Shown piece after piece: positions 8,485 to 16,631 of a stretch of 38,464 nt of DNA (its first letter is position 1; each line of letters begins with the position of its first letter). The notes below the pieces were generated by a model. That model was not told the DNA's origin. It worked only from the letters and a program-made list of their open reading frames with translations, and ran no database searches. Position numbers and translations under genes: made by a program. The stretch is from NCBI GenBank assembly GCA_017457005.1, contig JAFTII010000021.1:1-38464 (forward strand), read 5' to 3'. The stretch comes from Alphaproteobacteria bacterium. Its GTDB lineage: Bacteria > Pseudomonadota > Alphaproteobacteria > RF32 > CAG-239.

Positions 8485-8754
8485 ATGGATAACAAAATTT
8501 TTCAATTTCCCGAAACGATAAAAGCCTTAGCTGAGCTTAGTGCGGATATTGTAAAATTGACATCAAACTTTAAAATTGAAAAAGATTCAATGACCGTAGC
8601 ACAAAAAAAATGTGTTGAAGAGCTAAACATTAAAAACTCAAAGCTCTGCAATTTGCAAAATACTTCTTCCGGTATCATAAGTAATTTAGACAATTTAATT
8701 TCTCAATTAGATAATATGTTGGAAAAAAATGGCTCAAGTAACAATAACAATTAA
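8485..8754 (+). CDS. Small coiled-coil protein upstream of ZapA
   Basis: An 89-residue protein, mostly helical with heptad-like hydrophobic spacing (residues ~10-80) and an Asn/Ser-rich tail. It has no signal or membrane segment. Its coding sequence overlaps the start of zapA by 26 bases, so the two are probably translated together. A small coiled-coil gene (DUF4164 type) often precedes zapA in alphaproteobacteria, and this one matches in size and position, suggesting a division-related role. The family assignment rests mainly on context. Confidence 0.65.
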   Translation: MDNKIFQFPETIKALAELSADIVKLTSNFKIEKDSMTVAQKKCVEELNIKNSKLCNLQNTSSGIISNLDNLISQLDNMLEKNGSSNNNN

Positions 8755-9070
8755 TTCTCGCGAATATGCCGTTGCCTGTGAAGACGGACAAGAATTGCGA
8801 ATCATTCAATTGGCAAATATTTTGGATGAAAAAGCTAAAGCATTAACAGGTGGAAGTACACAAATAAATGAAGCCATGCTTTTGGCAATGGTGGGGTTGG
8901 TTCTTGCAGATGAACTTACCGAACTTAAGAAAAATGCTCCGTCTGGCGCGCATTTGCCGGAAGTTAATATTAGCGAAAAAATGGCAGAAGCAGATAAAAA
9001 ATTGGCCGAAGAAATAAAAACTTTGCAAAAAAAGTTGAATCTTCTTGCATCTGAATTAAATTTATTATAG
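8729..9070 (+). CDS. zapA: Cell division protein ZapA
   Basis: ZapA binds and bundles FtsZ filaments. The 113-residue protein starts with the typical strand VTITINSREYAVACEDGQE, followed by the ANILDEKAKAL helix, the MLLAMVGLVLADEL helix and a C-terminal coiled coil that forms the tetramer. It starts inside the upstream coiled-coil gene, with a TTGGAAAA site. It is followed immediately by the 6S RNA, a conserved alphaproteobacterial arrangement. Confidence 0.9.
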   Translation: MAQVTITINSREYAVACEDGQELRIIQLANILDEKAKALTGGSTQINEAMLLAMVGLVLADELTELKKNAPSGAHLPEVNISEKMAEADKKLAEEIKTLQKKLNLLASELNLL

Positions 9071-9071
9071 C
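9045..9071 (+). promoter_or_regulatory. Candidate promoter of the 6S RNA
   Basis: TTGCAT (9045-9050), a 15-base spacer and TATAGC (9066-9071) lie at the end of zapA, placing a start near 9078. The ten bases 9041-9050 recur exactly at the rnpB promoter (14589-14598), which supports the call. Confidence 0.5.
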
Positions 9072-9077
9072 CTATTG

Positions 9078-9240
9078 GCATAATGAGACTGCGTAGTTCG
9101 TATTTCCGCAGATCTTCCGAGCCAACATTATATTTTAGGGAGCTGTTCCTGAATAAATCGTGGTTTATTTATACGGCACCCACTTGGTCATAAGCGGTTC
9201 GTCAAGAATGTATCCATACGGCTAAATGGTTTCTAAAATT
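9078..9240 (+). ncRNA. ssrS: 6S RNA
   Basis: 6S RNA binds the sigma70 RNA polymerase holoenzyme and mimics an open promoter. This 160-base stretch between zapA and a strong terminator is non-coding. It carries segments I associate with alphaproteobacterial 6S RNA: CCGAGCCAACATT near 9117-9129, GGGAGCTGTTCC near 9138-9149 and GGCACCCACTTGG near 9175-9187. The ends can form the long closing helix with a central bubble, but I could not fold it. The 3' end is approximate. Confidence 0.75.
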
Positions 9241-9245
9241 AACTT

Positions 9246-9278
9246 AACCCTGTTGTCTCACAACGGGGTTTCTTTTTT
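9246..9278 (+). terminator. Rho-independent terminator after 6S RNA
   Basis: An 11-pair stem (9246-9256 with 9260-9270, one G-T pair) with a CTC loop and a T-rich tail (9271-9278). The next gene starts only 13 bases later, so some readthrough may feed it. Confidence 0.85.
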
Positions 9279-9290
9279 AAGGAACTAAGT

Positions 9291-10088
9291 TTGAAAATTA
9301 TATACATCGGCGATATTGTTGCCAGATCAGGAAGAGAAGCCTTATATAAAAACATATCAAGGCTTAAAGAAGTTTATAAATTTGACATTTTGATTGTCAA
9401 TACCGATAATGCCGCTCACGGCTTTGGAGTTACACCCGGAATTTGCAGAGATATGCTTGAAAAAGGTGTGGGAGCAATAATCACCGGAGATCATGTATGG
9501 AATCAGCGGGAAATTATCCCATTTTTGGATGAATGCAAAAAAATTGTACGTCCTCTTAATTATCCCAACAAACTTGCCGGTGTAGGGGCGCGAGAAATTG
9601 AACTGCCAAACGGTAAAACTATTTTAGTTACAGAAGTTGTGGGGCGTTTGTTTATGGAAGCGGTTGATTGTCCGGCACAAGCAATGGACAACCTCCTGAA
9701 AAACTATAATTTAGGAAAAAATATTGATGCAATTTTTGTGGATATTCATGCAGAAGCAACTGCCGAAAAAATTGCGTTCGGACATTATCTTGACGGAAGA
9801 GTATCTGCCGTTATCGGCTCTCATACCCATGTGCCGACATCTGATATGACTATTTTACCTCATGGTACCGCATATCAAACTGATGCCGGTATGTGTGGAG
9901 ACTATAGCGGTGTTATCGGGTTTGAAATACAGGCTCCGATTGACAGGTTGTGTCGCAGATATACCGGTAGCAAGTTATCACCGCTCAAAGGCGAAGGTAC
10001 AGTTTTCGGAACTTTTATTGAAACAGATGATAGAACCGGTTTAGCCGTAAAGATTGAGCAAATATGTATCAGACCTAATGATAATTAG
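9291..10088 (+). CDS. YmdB-type metallophosphoesterase (TIGR00282 family)
   Basis: Calcineurin-fold phosphodiesterase; the Bacillus YmdB hydrolyses 2',3'-cyclic nucleotides. All metal motifs are present in order: GDIVARSGR (residues 7-15), NTDNAAHGFG, where the usual ENAA is DNAA, TGDHVW (65-70), DIHAEATAEK, GSHTHVPTSD and TDAGMCGDY. Its 265 residues match the family length. The start is TTG with AAGGA upstream. The stop codon overlaps the convergent ftsI stop by four bases with no terminator between. In other alphaproteobacteria this gene also lies behind the zapA/6S locus, often with a 5-formyltetrahydrofolate cyclo-ligase gene that is absent here. Confidence 0.9.
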   Translation: MKIIYIGDIVARSGREALYKNISRLKEVYKFDILIVNTDNAAHGFGVTPGICRDMLEKGVGAIITGDHVWNQREIIPFLDECKKIVRPLNYPNKLAGVGAREIELPNGKTILVTEVVGRLFMEAVDCPAQAMDNLLKNYNLGKNIDAIFVDIHAEATAEKIAFGHYLDGRVSAVIGSHTHVPTSDMTILPHGTAYQTDAGMCGDYSGVIGFEIQAPIDRLCRRYTGSKLSPLKGEGTVFGTFIETDDRTGLAVKIEQICIRPNDN

Positions 10089-11827
10089 CGCTGATATGAG
10101 GCATCAATTATACGTTGGCGACGTAATTCATCAAGATCATAATTTGCTTTAAGGTTAAGTTGCGGTGCAATTGCAGATATTATTTTAGATGCAACGGGAA
10201 CGCTGTTCCATCCTGCAGTTACAAACCCCCAAGTCTCTTTAAGAGCTTTAGGCTCGTCCATCATTACAATCAGAGCATATTTGGGATCTGAAATCGGAAA
10301 AGCAGAAACAAACGTTGTGCGAACTTTTTTATCTATATATTTACCGTTTTCAGAAATCTTATTGGCGGTTCCGGTCTTTCCCCCAACTTCATAACCCTTT
10401 ACATTTGCACCTTTACCGGATCCGTCAGTTACCACTAAACGCATTAACTTACGCATGGATTTAGATGTGTTGAATGAAATTACCCGATATCCGTCTTTTC
10501 CTTTAGGGCTACCCTTTAACAATGACGGACTATGATAAATACCGCCGTTTACCATAGCAGAATAACCTGAAATCACATGAAGAGGAGAAACTGCAACACC
10601 ATATCCGTATGCAACACTTGCTACCGTACCCTCGCCCCATTTTCCGGGAACAAGCGGATAACCTTGCTCAGCTACCTCAATATCAAGCTTATCAAAAAAG
10701 CCTAACTTCTCAAGGAAATTACGTTGTTCTACTCCTCCGACTTTGAGCGCCATGCGTGCTGAGCCGATATTTGATGAATAAACTAAAATTTCAGGAACAG
10801 ACAACCAACGATTTTCTCCGCGATAATCTCTGATTGTATTATATTTTAACTTTAACGGTTCCGTAGCATCAAAACGGTCAGACACTTTTACTTTGCCACT
10901 CTCTAAAGACATTGCGGTATTAAAAATTTTTAATACCGAACCCGGCTCATATACACCCTTGGTTGCCATATTAAACATTGCGCGCTCATTTTTAGTACGA
11001 TTAAGATTAGGATCATAATCAGGCAAAGAGACCATTGATATAACTTCAGAAGTATTTACATCCATTAAAATAGCCATCGCGCCCAAGGCTTTGTATTTCT
11101 TCATGCCTTCCATAAGGTGCAAACGAATAGTGTCCTGAACACTCACATCAACAGAAAGTTGCAAAGAGATATTTGAACTGGTTAATCTGTCATTAAGTGC
11201 CTTTTCCAGACCGGAAATGCCTTCATTATCAATATTGGTTTTGCCAATGATATGAGCAAATAAATTTTTATGCGGATATACTCTTTTTTCTCCGTTCTCA
11301 AAATCAAGTCCGGGAATGCCAAGATAATTTATTTGATATTGTTGTGAAGGGGTAAGGTTTCTTTTTAAATATACAAATTTACTCTTACTATGGAGCTTTT
11401 TCAGAATATCTTCAGCTTTCAGTTCAGGTAATATTTTCGCTAATTCGTTTGCCGCTTTTTCCGGATTTAGAACCTTATGCGGCTTAGCATAAAGATTTAC
11501 CGTAGGCAAAGAAGTGGCAATTATTGTGCCATTACGATCAATAATATCGGCACGCCGAATCGGATTTTGAATATTACTGACTTTATGACTGTTTTCTTCG
11601 TTCCTGATGCCTGATAACACGCATAAGTTGAACAACTTTACCGCAATAAGCAAATATACCGCACAAAAACCGGCGATGGCGATACCCATACGATTCCGAC
11701 ACACAGAGAGCGGATCGTTATCTCTGCCCATACTGCCCCGATGAAATGATAGAGTTCTATCTACTTTTATTTCTTCACCGGGAAGATACACCCTGTTTTT
11801 GTTTTTGGAAAAATACTTTCCTAACAT
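10085..11827 (-). CDS. ftsI: Peptidoglycan D,D-transpeptidase FtsI (PBP3)
   Basis: Septal class B penicillin-binding protein. One membrane helix (residues ~48-70) follows a basic cytoplasmic tail. The pedestal domain starts with RRADIIDRNG, and the transpeptidase domain has the catalytic tetrad SVLK (Ser297, Lys300), SSN (351-353) and KTGT (484-487). At 580 residues it is normal. It lies 26 bases after ftsL and ends the cluster: no murE, murF, mraY or ftsW follows, because a convergent gene overlaps its stop. The C-terminal ~25 residues after the transpeptidase domain are Arg/Asp-rich. Confidence 0.95.
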   Translation of the reverse strand: MLGKYFSKNKNRVYLPGEEIKVDRTLSFHRGSMGRDNDPLSVCRNRMGIAIAGFCAVYLLIAVKLFNLCVLSGIRNEENSHKVSNIQNPIRRADIIDRNGTIIATSLPTVNLYAKPHKVLNPEKAANELAKILPELKAEDILKKLHSKSKFVYLKRNLTPSQQYQINYLGIPGLDFENGEKRVYPHKNLFAHIIGKTNIDNEGISGLEKALNDRLTSSNISLQLSVDVSVQDTIRLHLMEGMKKYKALGAMAILMDVNTSEVISMVSLPDYDPNLNRTKNERAMFNMATKGVYEPGSVLKIFNTAMSLESGKVKVSDRFDATEPLKLKYNTIRDYRGENRWLSVPEILVYSSNIGSARMALKVGGVEQRNFLEKLGFFDKLDIEVAEQGYPLVPGKWGEGTVASVAYGYGVAVSPLHVISGYSAMVNGGIYHSPSLLKGSPKGKDGYRVISFNTSKSMRKLMRLVVTDGSGKGANVKGYEVGGKTGTANKISENGKYIDKKVRTTFVSAFPISDPKYALIVMMDEPKALKETWGFVTAGWNSVPVASKIISAIAPQLNLKANYDLDELRRQRIIDASYQR

Positions 11828-11853
11828 TTTGCTTCTTGCCTATATTATTCTAA

Positions 11854-12237
11854 CTAACGGCGAGCACCGGTCAATTTTCTGATTTCCCGATTATGTTCGG
11901 CGTAATTAAAAATGTTTTTCTTTGCAGCGATTTTTCGCGAATCGCTCTTTTCATGATTAAATGGTAACTCAGAATAGTTAATAATTTGTTCAGCTTGAAT
12001 CGGATTTAGGGAAATATGTTTAGCAGCTAAAGCTCGCAACCTTGCCGGATTATTCAAATGAGACCACTCTGCCTTAAGAACATGAATATTTTTTATATCA
12101 TCTTGGATATTGCGGTTAATAGTATTAAGCTCTTTCTCCAGCTTTTGAACATTATTCTTAAACGCTAATGACCCAAAACAAATTACGGCTGTAAAAGCAA
12201 TCCATAATGAGCAAACGGCAAACTTAATGACATTCAT
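11854..12237 (-). CDS. ftsL: Cell division protein FtsL
   Basis: Bitopic divisome protein linking FtsQ/FtsB to FtsI/FtsW. A short cytoplasmic N-terminus is followed by one membrane helix (FAVCSLWIAFTAVICFGSL) and a periplasmic coiled coil with the LKAEWSHLNNPARLRALA segment typical of alphaproteobacterial FtsL. I chose ATG 12237 because AGGGGA lies six bases upstream; the longer frame from 12270 would place that site inside the gene. It then overlaps rsmH by 14 bases, so translation is probably coupled. The basic C-terminal tail is variable in the family. Confidence 0.85.
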   Translation of the reverse strand: MNVIKFAVCSLWIAFTAVICFGSLAFKNNVQKLEKELNTINRNIQDDIKNIHVLKAEWSHLNNPARLRALAAKHISLNPIQAEQIINYSELPFNHEKSDSRKIAAKKNIFNYAEHNREIRKLTGARR

Positions 12238-13171
12238 TAACATTCCCCTTATTATTTTTTTTGATGGCATAACGCAATTTAGCCGAACGAGAACGAGGAT
12301 TAACTTTTATCTCCGCTTCTGACGGCAAAATAACTTTAGAACAATAGCCAAATATCATATTATCTTCTAAATCTTGAGGTTTTGCATATTTAGATATATG
12401 ACGTGTTTTGCTACTATTATTTTTAAGGTAATCTTTGACAATTCTATCTTCAAGAGAGTGGAAATCCACAACCACCAAATGGCCTTCCGGTCTCAAACGC
12501 CGGGTAGCTCCGCACAAACCTCTTTGCAGTTCCCCAAGCTCATCATTAACAACTATTCGTAAAGCTTGAAATGTTCGTGTTGCCGGATGAATTCCTTTAG
12601 GGGTACGGTGTAATACCGCAGATATTATATCTGCTAATTCTTTAGTGGTGTTGATGGGTTTATTTTTACGGTATTCAACTATTTTTTTGGCAATTTGACG
12701 AGATTTTTTTTCTTCCCCATACTTATATATAATATCGGCCAGTTCGCTCTCAGTACAATTATTAACCAAATCTGCGGCGGTTGTACCGGTCTTAGACATT
12801 CTCATATCTAAAGAAGCTTCTTTAGAGAATGAAAAGCCTCTTTCTCCTTCATCAAGTTGCATTGATGAAACACCAATATCAAATACAGCGCCGTCAATAT
12901 TTTCGGTTATTAAATCAGCAAAATCGCCAAATTGTCCGGCACGAAACTCAAATCTATTACCATATTTATTTTTTAACTCTTGCGAACGCGGCAAAACATC
13001 AGGATCTCTGTCTAAAGCAATGACTTTACAATCTGCTTGGCGCAATATTGCTTCAGAATACCCGCCGTTTCCGAATGTGGCATCAACATAAATACCGCCA
13101 TCTTTCGGCGCAAGCGCACTTAACACCTCCGGCAACATTACGGGAAAATGCTTCTGATAATCAGGATTCAA
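12224..13171 (-). CDS. rsmH: 16S rRNA (cytosine-1402 N4) methyltransferase RsmH (MraW)
   Basis: SAM-dependent methyltransferase acting on C1402 in the ribosomal P site. The 315-residue protein starts with HFPVMLPEVL. It has the SAM-binding YVDATFGNGGYSEAIL (residues ~28-43), ALDRDP, the GAVFDIGVSSMQLDEGERGFSF signature, the KGIHPATRTFQALRI segment and the VVDFHSLEDRIVK motif. It overlaps mraZ by 11 bases at its start and ftsL at its end, as in most dcw clusters. Confidence 0.95.
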   Translation of the reverse strand: MNPDYQKHFPVMLPEVLSALAPKDGGIYVDATFGNGGYSEAILRQADCKVIALDRDPDVLPRSQELKNKYGNRFEFRAGQFGDFADLITENIDGAVFDIGVSSMQLDEGERGFSFSKEASLDMRMSKTGTTAADLVNNCTESELADIIYKYGEEKKSRQIAKKIVEYRKNKPINTTKELADIISAVLHRTPKGIHPATRTFQALRIVVNDELGELQRGLCGATRRLRPEGHLVVVDFHSLEDRIVKDYLKNNSSKTRHISKYAKPQDLEDNMIFGYCSKVILPSEAEIKVNPRSRSAKLRYAIKKNNKGNVNECH

Positions 13172-13628
13172 CTTTACTCTCCCTTATACTGGGTCTGTTT
13201 TTCATTGCTTCTGCTCTAAGTTTTTGTTCTTCCTTCTCCCAATTCTCAGGATTCCAAATCTGAAACTTGCGTCCTTTACCCACAAAAACAGCGCCATTGC
13301 TTATCTCTGCGTGCTTAAGCAATTTCTCGGACAACATAATTCTACCGGTAGAATCAAATGTATAGCGTTTAGCATCACCAAACACCAACTTACTTATCGC
13401 ATCTTGCTTTTCAGAAAAGAAATCCAAACTATCTTCAATTTGGGTTGCCAGATTCTCCAACAGGTCTTCCAAACACCCTTCAATACATGGCTCAGTAAGA
13501 CTCCGGTAGCACACAATTTCCGCTCCGCTGTCTTTAACAATTGCGCGATAATCTGCAGGTAAGGATACACGCCCTTTGGCGTCAACCTTATTCAGAACAG
13601 TATCCATAAACAAAAATGTTTTACGCAA
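13161..13628 (-). CDS. mraZ: Transcriptional regulator MraZ
   Basis: AbrB-fold DNA-binding protein that controls the dcw operon through repeated boxes in front of itself. It has the paired motifs VLNKVDAKGRVSLPADYR near the N-terminus and RYTFDSTGRIMLSEKLLKHA in the second half, the duplicated SpoVT/AbrB-like fold. The start is probably TTG 13628, which has AGGGA eight bases upstream; the ATG seven codons on has no ribosome site. It is first gene of mraZ-rsmH-ftsL-ftsI. The C-terminus is charged and dispensable-looking. Confidence 0.92.
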   Translation of the reverse strand: MRKTFLFMDTVLNKVDAKGRVSLPADYRAIVKDSGAEIVCYRSLTEPCIEGCLEDLLENLATQIEDSLDFFSEKQDAISKLVFGDAKRYTFDSTGRIMLSEKLLKHAEISNGAVFVGKGRKFQIWNPENWEKEEQKLRAEAMKNRPSIRESKVES

Positions 13629-13673
13629 TTGTCGGATTCCCTACCATTAATTTATCATATCTATGGTATAACA

Positions 13674-13698
13674 CGGGATTTTATGGGAATCAATGGGA
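13674..13698. promoter_or_regulatory. Candidate MraZ operator
   Basis: Three boxes CGGGA (13674), TGGGA (13684) and TGGGA (13694) stand exactly 10 bases apart, 46-70 bases upstream of mraZ. Enterobacterial MraZ binds TGGGN boxes spaced by five bases. Here the boxes read on the + strand, opposite to the gene; whether MraZ accepts that orientation is not known to me. Confidence 0.55.
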
Positions 13699-13815
13699 TT
13701 TTTTAGTAATTCATTAACTGTTCATGTTTTGTTCTATAAATATCTAAGTTTTAAACTCGCCAGCCATTGTCCACGTTCAAAAAAATAAAAAAATAAAAAT
13801 TGGGGATATTTTTAT

Positions 13816-13847
13816 ATAAAAAAAAGACCCCTGAAATTCAGAGGTCT
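13816..13847 (-). terminator. Rho-independent terminator
   Basis: On the minus strand a 10-pair stem (13847-13838 with 13834-13825, one G-T pair) is followed by a T run. It lies 22 bases after the stop of the PGDYG-like gene. Confidence 0.85.
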
Positions 13848-13868
13848 AAAAACAACAAATTGTTTTAT

Positions 13869-14351
13869 TTACGAGATAAACTGGCCATTCTCATCACACT
13901 CTTTGTAAGTGTCAAAGAACTCCTGACGTGCGATACCGTAGATATCATCAAGGCAAGTAACATTGATAAAGCCACCGGCATTTATTGACTGTTCTTCGCC
14001 CCACGAACATACAAAAGATAAATCTTCTGCAGTCTCCAAGAACTTCTGAACACCACCGGTAGGTTTGTACCAACCCTTACCAACTTCAGGAGCCGGCTCA
14101 TACTTCTTAGAAAACTTATCTGCACCAACGACATATTTCTCGCCACCGGGGTTAGTAACAATCCAGTCGCCACATTTAGCAACATTGGTTGTTTCCTGCT
14201 TACCATTGGCTAAAACTGTTACAATCGGAGTTTCCTCTGTTGCCTGCTCAGCCTGCACACGTGCAAACTTTGCATAAGTTTTAACGTTTGCTCCGTTAGC
14301 AATTACGCTCTCTACGAAGTTTCTCATCTCAGCTTTGTTCATTGTCTTCAT
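13869..14351 (-). CDS. PGDYG-domain-like protein
   Basis: A 160-residue cytosolic-looking protein with no signal or membrane segment. Residues 60-84 read as CGDWIVTNPGGEKYVV followed by FSKKYEP, the pattern I associate with the PGDYG family, whose function is unknown. The N-terminal half contains a second short beta-rich segment, and the C-terminal third is acidic. It is monocistronic with its own terminator. Upstream (14352-14592) is AT-rich without a recognised element; no clear ribosome site precedes the ATG. Confidence 0.6.
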   Translation of the reverse strand: MKTMNKAEMRNFVESVIANGANVKTYAKFARVQAEQATEETPIVTVLANGKQETTNVAKCGDWIVTNPGGEKYVVGADKFSKKYEPAPEVGKGWYKPTGGVQKFLETAEDLSFVCSWGEEQSINAGGFINVTCLDDIYGIARQEFFDTYKECDENGQFIS

Positions 14352-14592
14352 AATAAAAAATTTTAGATTGTTAATTAATTGTTTGCTACTGGTATAAAGT
14401 TTGTATTACTCAATATTTTCACAAAACAATGAGACAAACTCATTAATTTATTATGAAAACTTATTTAGAATAATACAATATAATTCTTACTGAACAGTTT
14501 TAGAATACCACAAGTTAAGGATTGAGTCAACACTAAATCAAATATCAGTTACAAATTTGACAAATTTTTGCGCAACTCAGCAAACAATCTTC

Positions 14593-14620
14593 TTGCATTA
14601 AATGCTGTAAATGATATGCT
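14593..14620 (+). promoter_or_regulatory. Candidate rnpB promoter
   Basis: TTGCAT (14593-14598), a 16-base spacer and TATGCT (14615-14620) place the start near 14627, where helix P1 of the RNase P RNA begins. The 10 bases ending in TTGCAT also precede the 6S RNA. Confidence 0.6.
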
Positions 14621-14626
14621 ATGTCT

Positions 14627-15010
14627 CAAGGCAGCCGGATAGCTGCGCTTTGGCACAGACTAAAGTGAGGAAAGTCCGGGCTTCAGGGGGACAAGACACC
14701 AGATAACGTCTGGCTGGGGAAACTCAAGGGAAAGTGCCACAGAAAATAAACCGCCAAAATTTATTTTGGTAAGGATGAAAAGGTAAGGTAAGAGCTTACC
14801 GCAAAATTGGTAACAATTTTGGCATGGCAAACCCTGTTTGAAGCAAGACCAAGTTAGGAGGGCGCAAGTGCTTTAGCATACTGCGTTATACGGGATGTTC
14901 TCCTTCCGCTCCAGAGGTAGGTCGCGATGAGCTGATTAGTGATAATCTGCCAAGATGAATAGCTATCATCCTGTTTACAGGACACAGAACCCGGCTTATA
15001 GGCTGCCTTA
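14627..15010 (+). ncRNA. rnpB: RNase P RNA, bacterial type A
   Basis: Catalytic RNA that trims the 5' leader of pre-tRNAs. The ends pair as helix P1 (14628-14636 with 15001-15009). Conserved core elements occur in order: GAGGAAAGTCCGGGC near 14668, CAGAAAATAAACCGCC near 14740, GGTAAGG near 14769, GGCAAACCC near 14826 and ACAGAACCCGGCTTA near 14984. The length of about 384 bases is normal. lpxC starts 28 bases downstream without a terminator between, so partial cotranscription is possible. Confidence 0.96.
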
Positions 15011-15038
15011 TGAAATTATATAATATTAGAGGATTGAA

Positions 15039-15893
15039 ATGCAGCATACAATTGCTCAGGAAACAGTTATTAAAGGAATTGGCTTGCATTCCGGCTGTGA
15101 AAGCGTTTTAACAATCAAACCGGCTCCGGAAAACTTCGGAATCGTATTTAAAAGAATTGATATAAAAGAAACTCCGGAAATTAAAGCTATTTATTCCAAT
15201 GTAACAGACACACAAAACTGTACTTGTTTGAGTGACGGTAACGGAAATATTGTCTCTACCATAGAGCATCTTATGGCAGCGTTGGCAATGTTGGAAATTG
15301 ACAACGTATTAATTGAAATTAATAATCCGGAAGTGCCGATTATGGACGGTTCGGCTTTGCCTTTTTATAAAGCACTAATGCAAACCGGAACAGTCCGACA
15401 AGAGGCTCCCAGAAAAATATTGCGTATTAAGAAAAATGTAATGTTTGCAGATGCAAAAGGCGCTAAAGTAGAGCTTTTGCCCAATGAAAGTTTTAAGGTA
15501 TTTTTTGAGATTGAGTTCCCTTCTAAAATTGTAGGTCAGCAAAAATTTTGTAATAATATAACGCCGAATATTTTTGAAAAGGAAATAGCTCCTTGCCGTA
15601 CTTTTTGTGAAAAATATCAGGTTGATTACTTAAAATCTATCGGTCTCATAAAAGGCGGAAGTCTTGATAACGCCGTTGTGCTTGACGGGGAAAACATATT
15701 AAACAAGAGCGGTTTCAGAATAAAAAATGAATGCGTAAACCACAAAGTAGCAGATGCAATAGGAGATATGTATTCTTCCGGTTTCCAAATTTTAGGAGAA
15801 TTACGAGCTTCAAAAAGCGGTCATTATCATAATAACCAAATTTTAAGAACATTGTTTGATAATTCCGATAATTATGAAATTATAGAAAGATAA
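15039..15893 (+). CDS. lpxC: UDP-3-O-acyl-N-acetylglucosamine deacetylase LpxC
   Basis: Zinc amidase that commits lipid A synthesis, so the organism very likely makes LPS. The 284-residue protein has the GIGLHSG segment, the catalytic TIEHLMAAL (Glu76, His77), NHKVADAIGD (His235, Asp239) and the final SGHYHNNQIL with His262. It is slightly shorter than usual (about 300). GAGGA precedes the ATG. bamD follows after three bases; in many relatives ftsZ precedes lpxC, but here rnpB does. Confidence 0.95.
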   Translation: MQHTIAQETVIKGIGLHSGCESVLTIKPAPENFGIVFKRIDIKETPEIKAIYSNVTDTQNCTCLSDGNGNIVSTIEHLMAALAMLEIDNVLIEINNPEVPIMDGSALPFYKALMQTGTVRQEAPRKILRIKKNVMFADAKGAKVELLPNESFKVFFEIEFPSKIVGQQKFCNNITPNIFEKEIAPCRTFCEKYQVDYLKSIGLIKGGSLDNAVVLDGENILNKSGFRIKNECVNHKVADAIGDMYSSGFQILGELRASKSGHYHNNQILRTLFDNSDNYEIIER

Positions 15894-15896
15894 GAT

Positions 15897-16619
15897 ATGA
15901 AAAATTACTTTATGATATTTGCTTGTTGTTTGGCTATCGGTGCTTGTTCGGCAACAGATAAAGAATTTAATCCTACCGCAGAAAATTTGTATAATCGCGG
16001 ATATAAAGAGCTTGAAAAAACAGCTTATTCCAAAGCGGCTTTTAACTTTGAGAAAGTTGAGCTGGAACATCCGTACTCTAAGTGGGCAACAAAAGCCAAA
16101 TTAATGAGCGCGTATGCTTATTATAAAGATCAAAAATATGATGATGCGATTTTAAGTTTAGAAAGATTTATTCGCTATCACCCCGGAAATAAAGATGTAG
16201 CATATGCCTACTATATGCGCGGACTGTGTTATTATGAGCAAATTGTCGGTATTGAAAAAGATCAAGGTATTACCGCTCAAGCTCAAGAGGCATTCAAACA
16301 AGTTATTCTTCGTTTTCCCGATTCAGATTATGCCAAAGATGCACGGCAAAAGATGGACTTAATTACCGATCATTTAGCCGGTCAAGAAATGGAAGTGGGA
16401 AGATTTTATTTGAAACAACAAAATTATTTATCGGCACTTAATCGTTTCTCTGAAGTGGTAAATAATTATCAAACTACGGCGCATATTGAAGAAGCTCTTT
16501 ACCGCCAAGCTGAAATTTACAAAATTATCGGCATGGATAAAGAAAAATCAGATGCAGTCAAGGTTTTAGGCTATAATCATCCGGAAAGTAAATGGTATAA
16601 AAGAGCCAAAAAATTGTAA
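15897..16619 (+). CDS. bamD: Outer membrane assembly lipoprotein BamD
   Basis: Essential lipoprotein of the BAM complex that inserts outer-membrane beta-barrels. The 240-residue protein has a signal peptide with lipobox IGAC (Cys17), then TPR-like repeats. The first is NLYNRGYKELEKTAYSKAAFNFEKVELEHPYSKWA, residues ~30-65, written here as its key span; later come AYYKDQKYDDAILSLERF, the YYMRGLCYYEQI segment and FPDSDYAKDA. This fits the YfiO/ComL family along its length. It sits between lpxC and recN, a common alphaproteobacterial order, and is probably cotranscribed with both. Confidence 0.93.
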   Translation: MKNYFMIFACCLAIGACSATDKEFNPTAENLYNRGYKELEKTAYSKAAFNFEKVELEHPYSKWATKAKLMSAYAYYKDQKYDDAILSLERFIRYHPGNKDVAYAYYMRGLCYYEQIVGIEKDQGITAQAQEAFKQVILRFPDSDYAKDARQKMDLITDHLAGQEMEVGRFYLKQQNYLSALNRFSEVVNNYQTTAHIEEALYRQAEIYKIIGMDKEKSDAVKVLGYNHPESKWYKRAKKL

Positions 16620-16631
16620 GGATAAATAAAA

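Noticed and set aside
12238..12270. Longer FtsL start at 12270
   Set aside because: The only good ribosome site lies inside that extension, six bases before ATG 12237.
14352..14592. Possible small gene upstream of rnpB
   Set aside because: AT-rich with many stops in all frames; the only supported element is the rnpB promoter.
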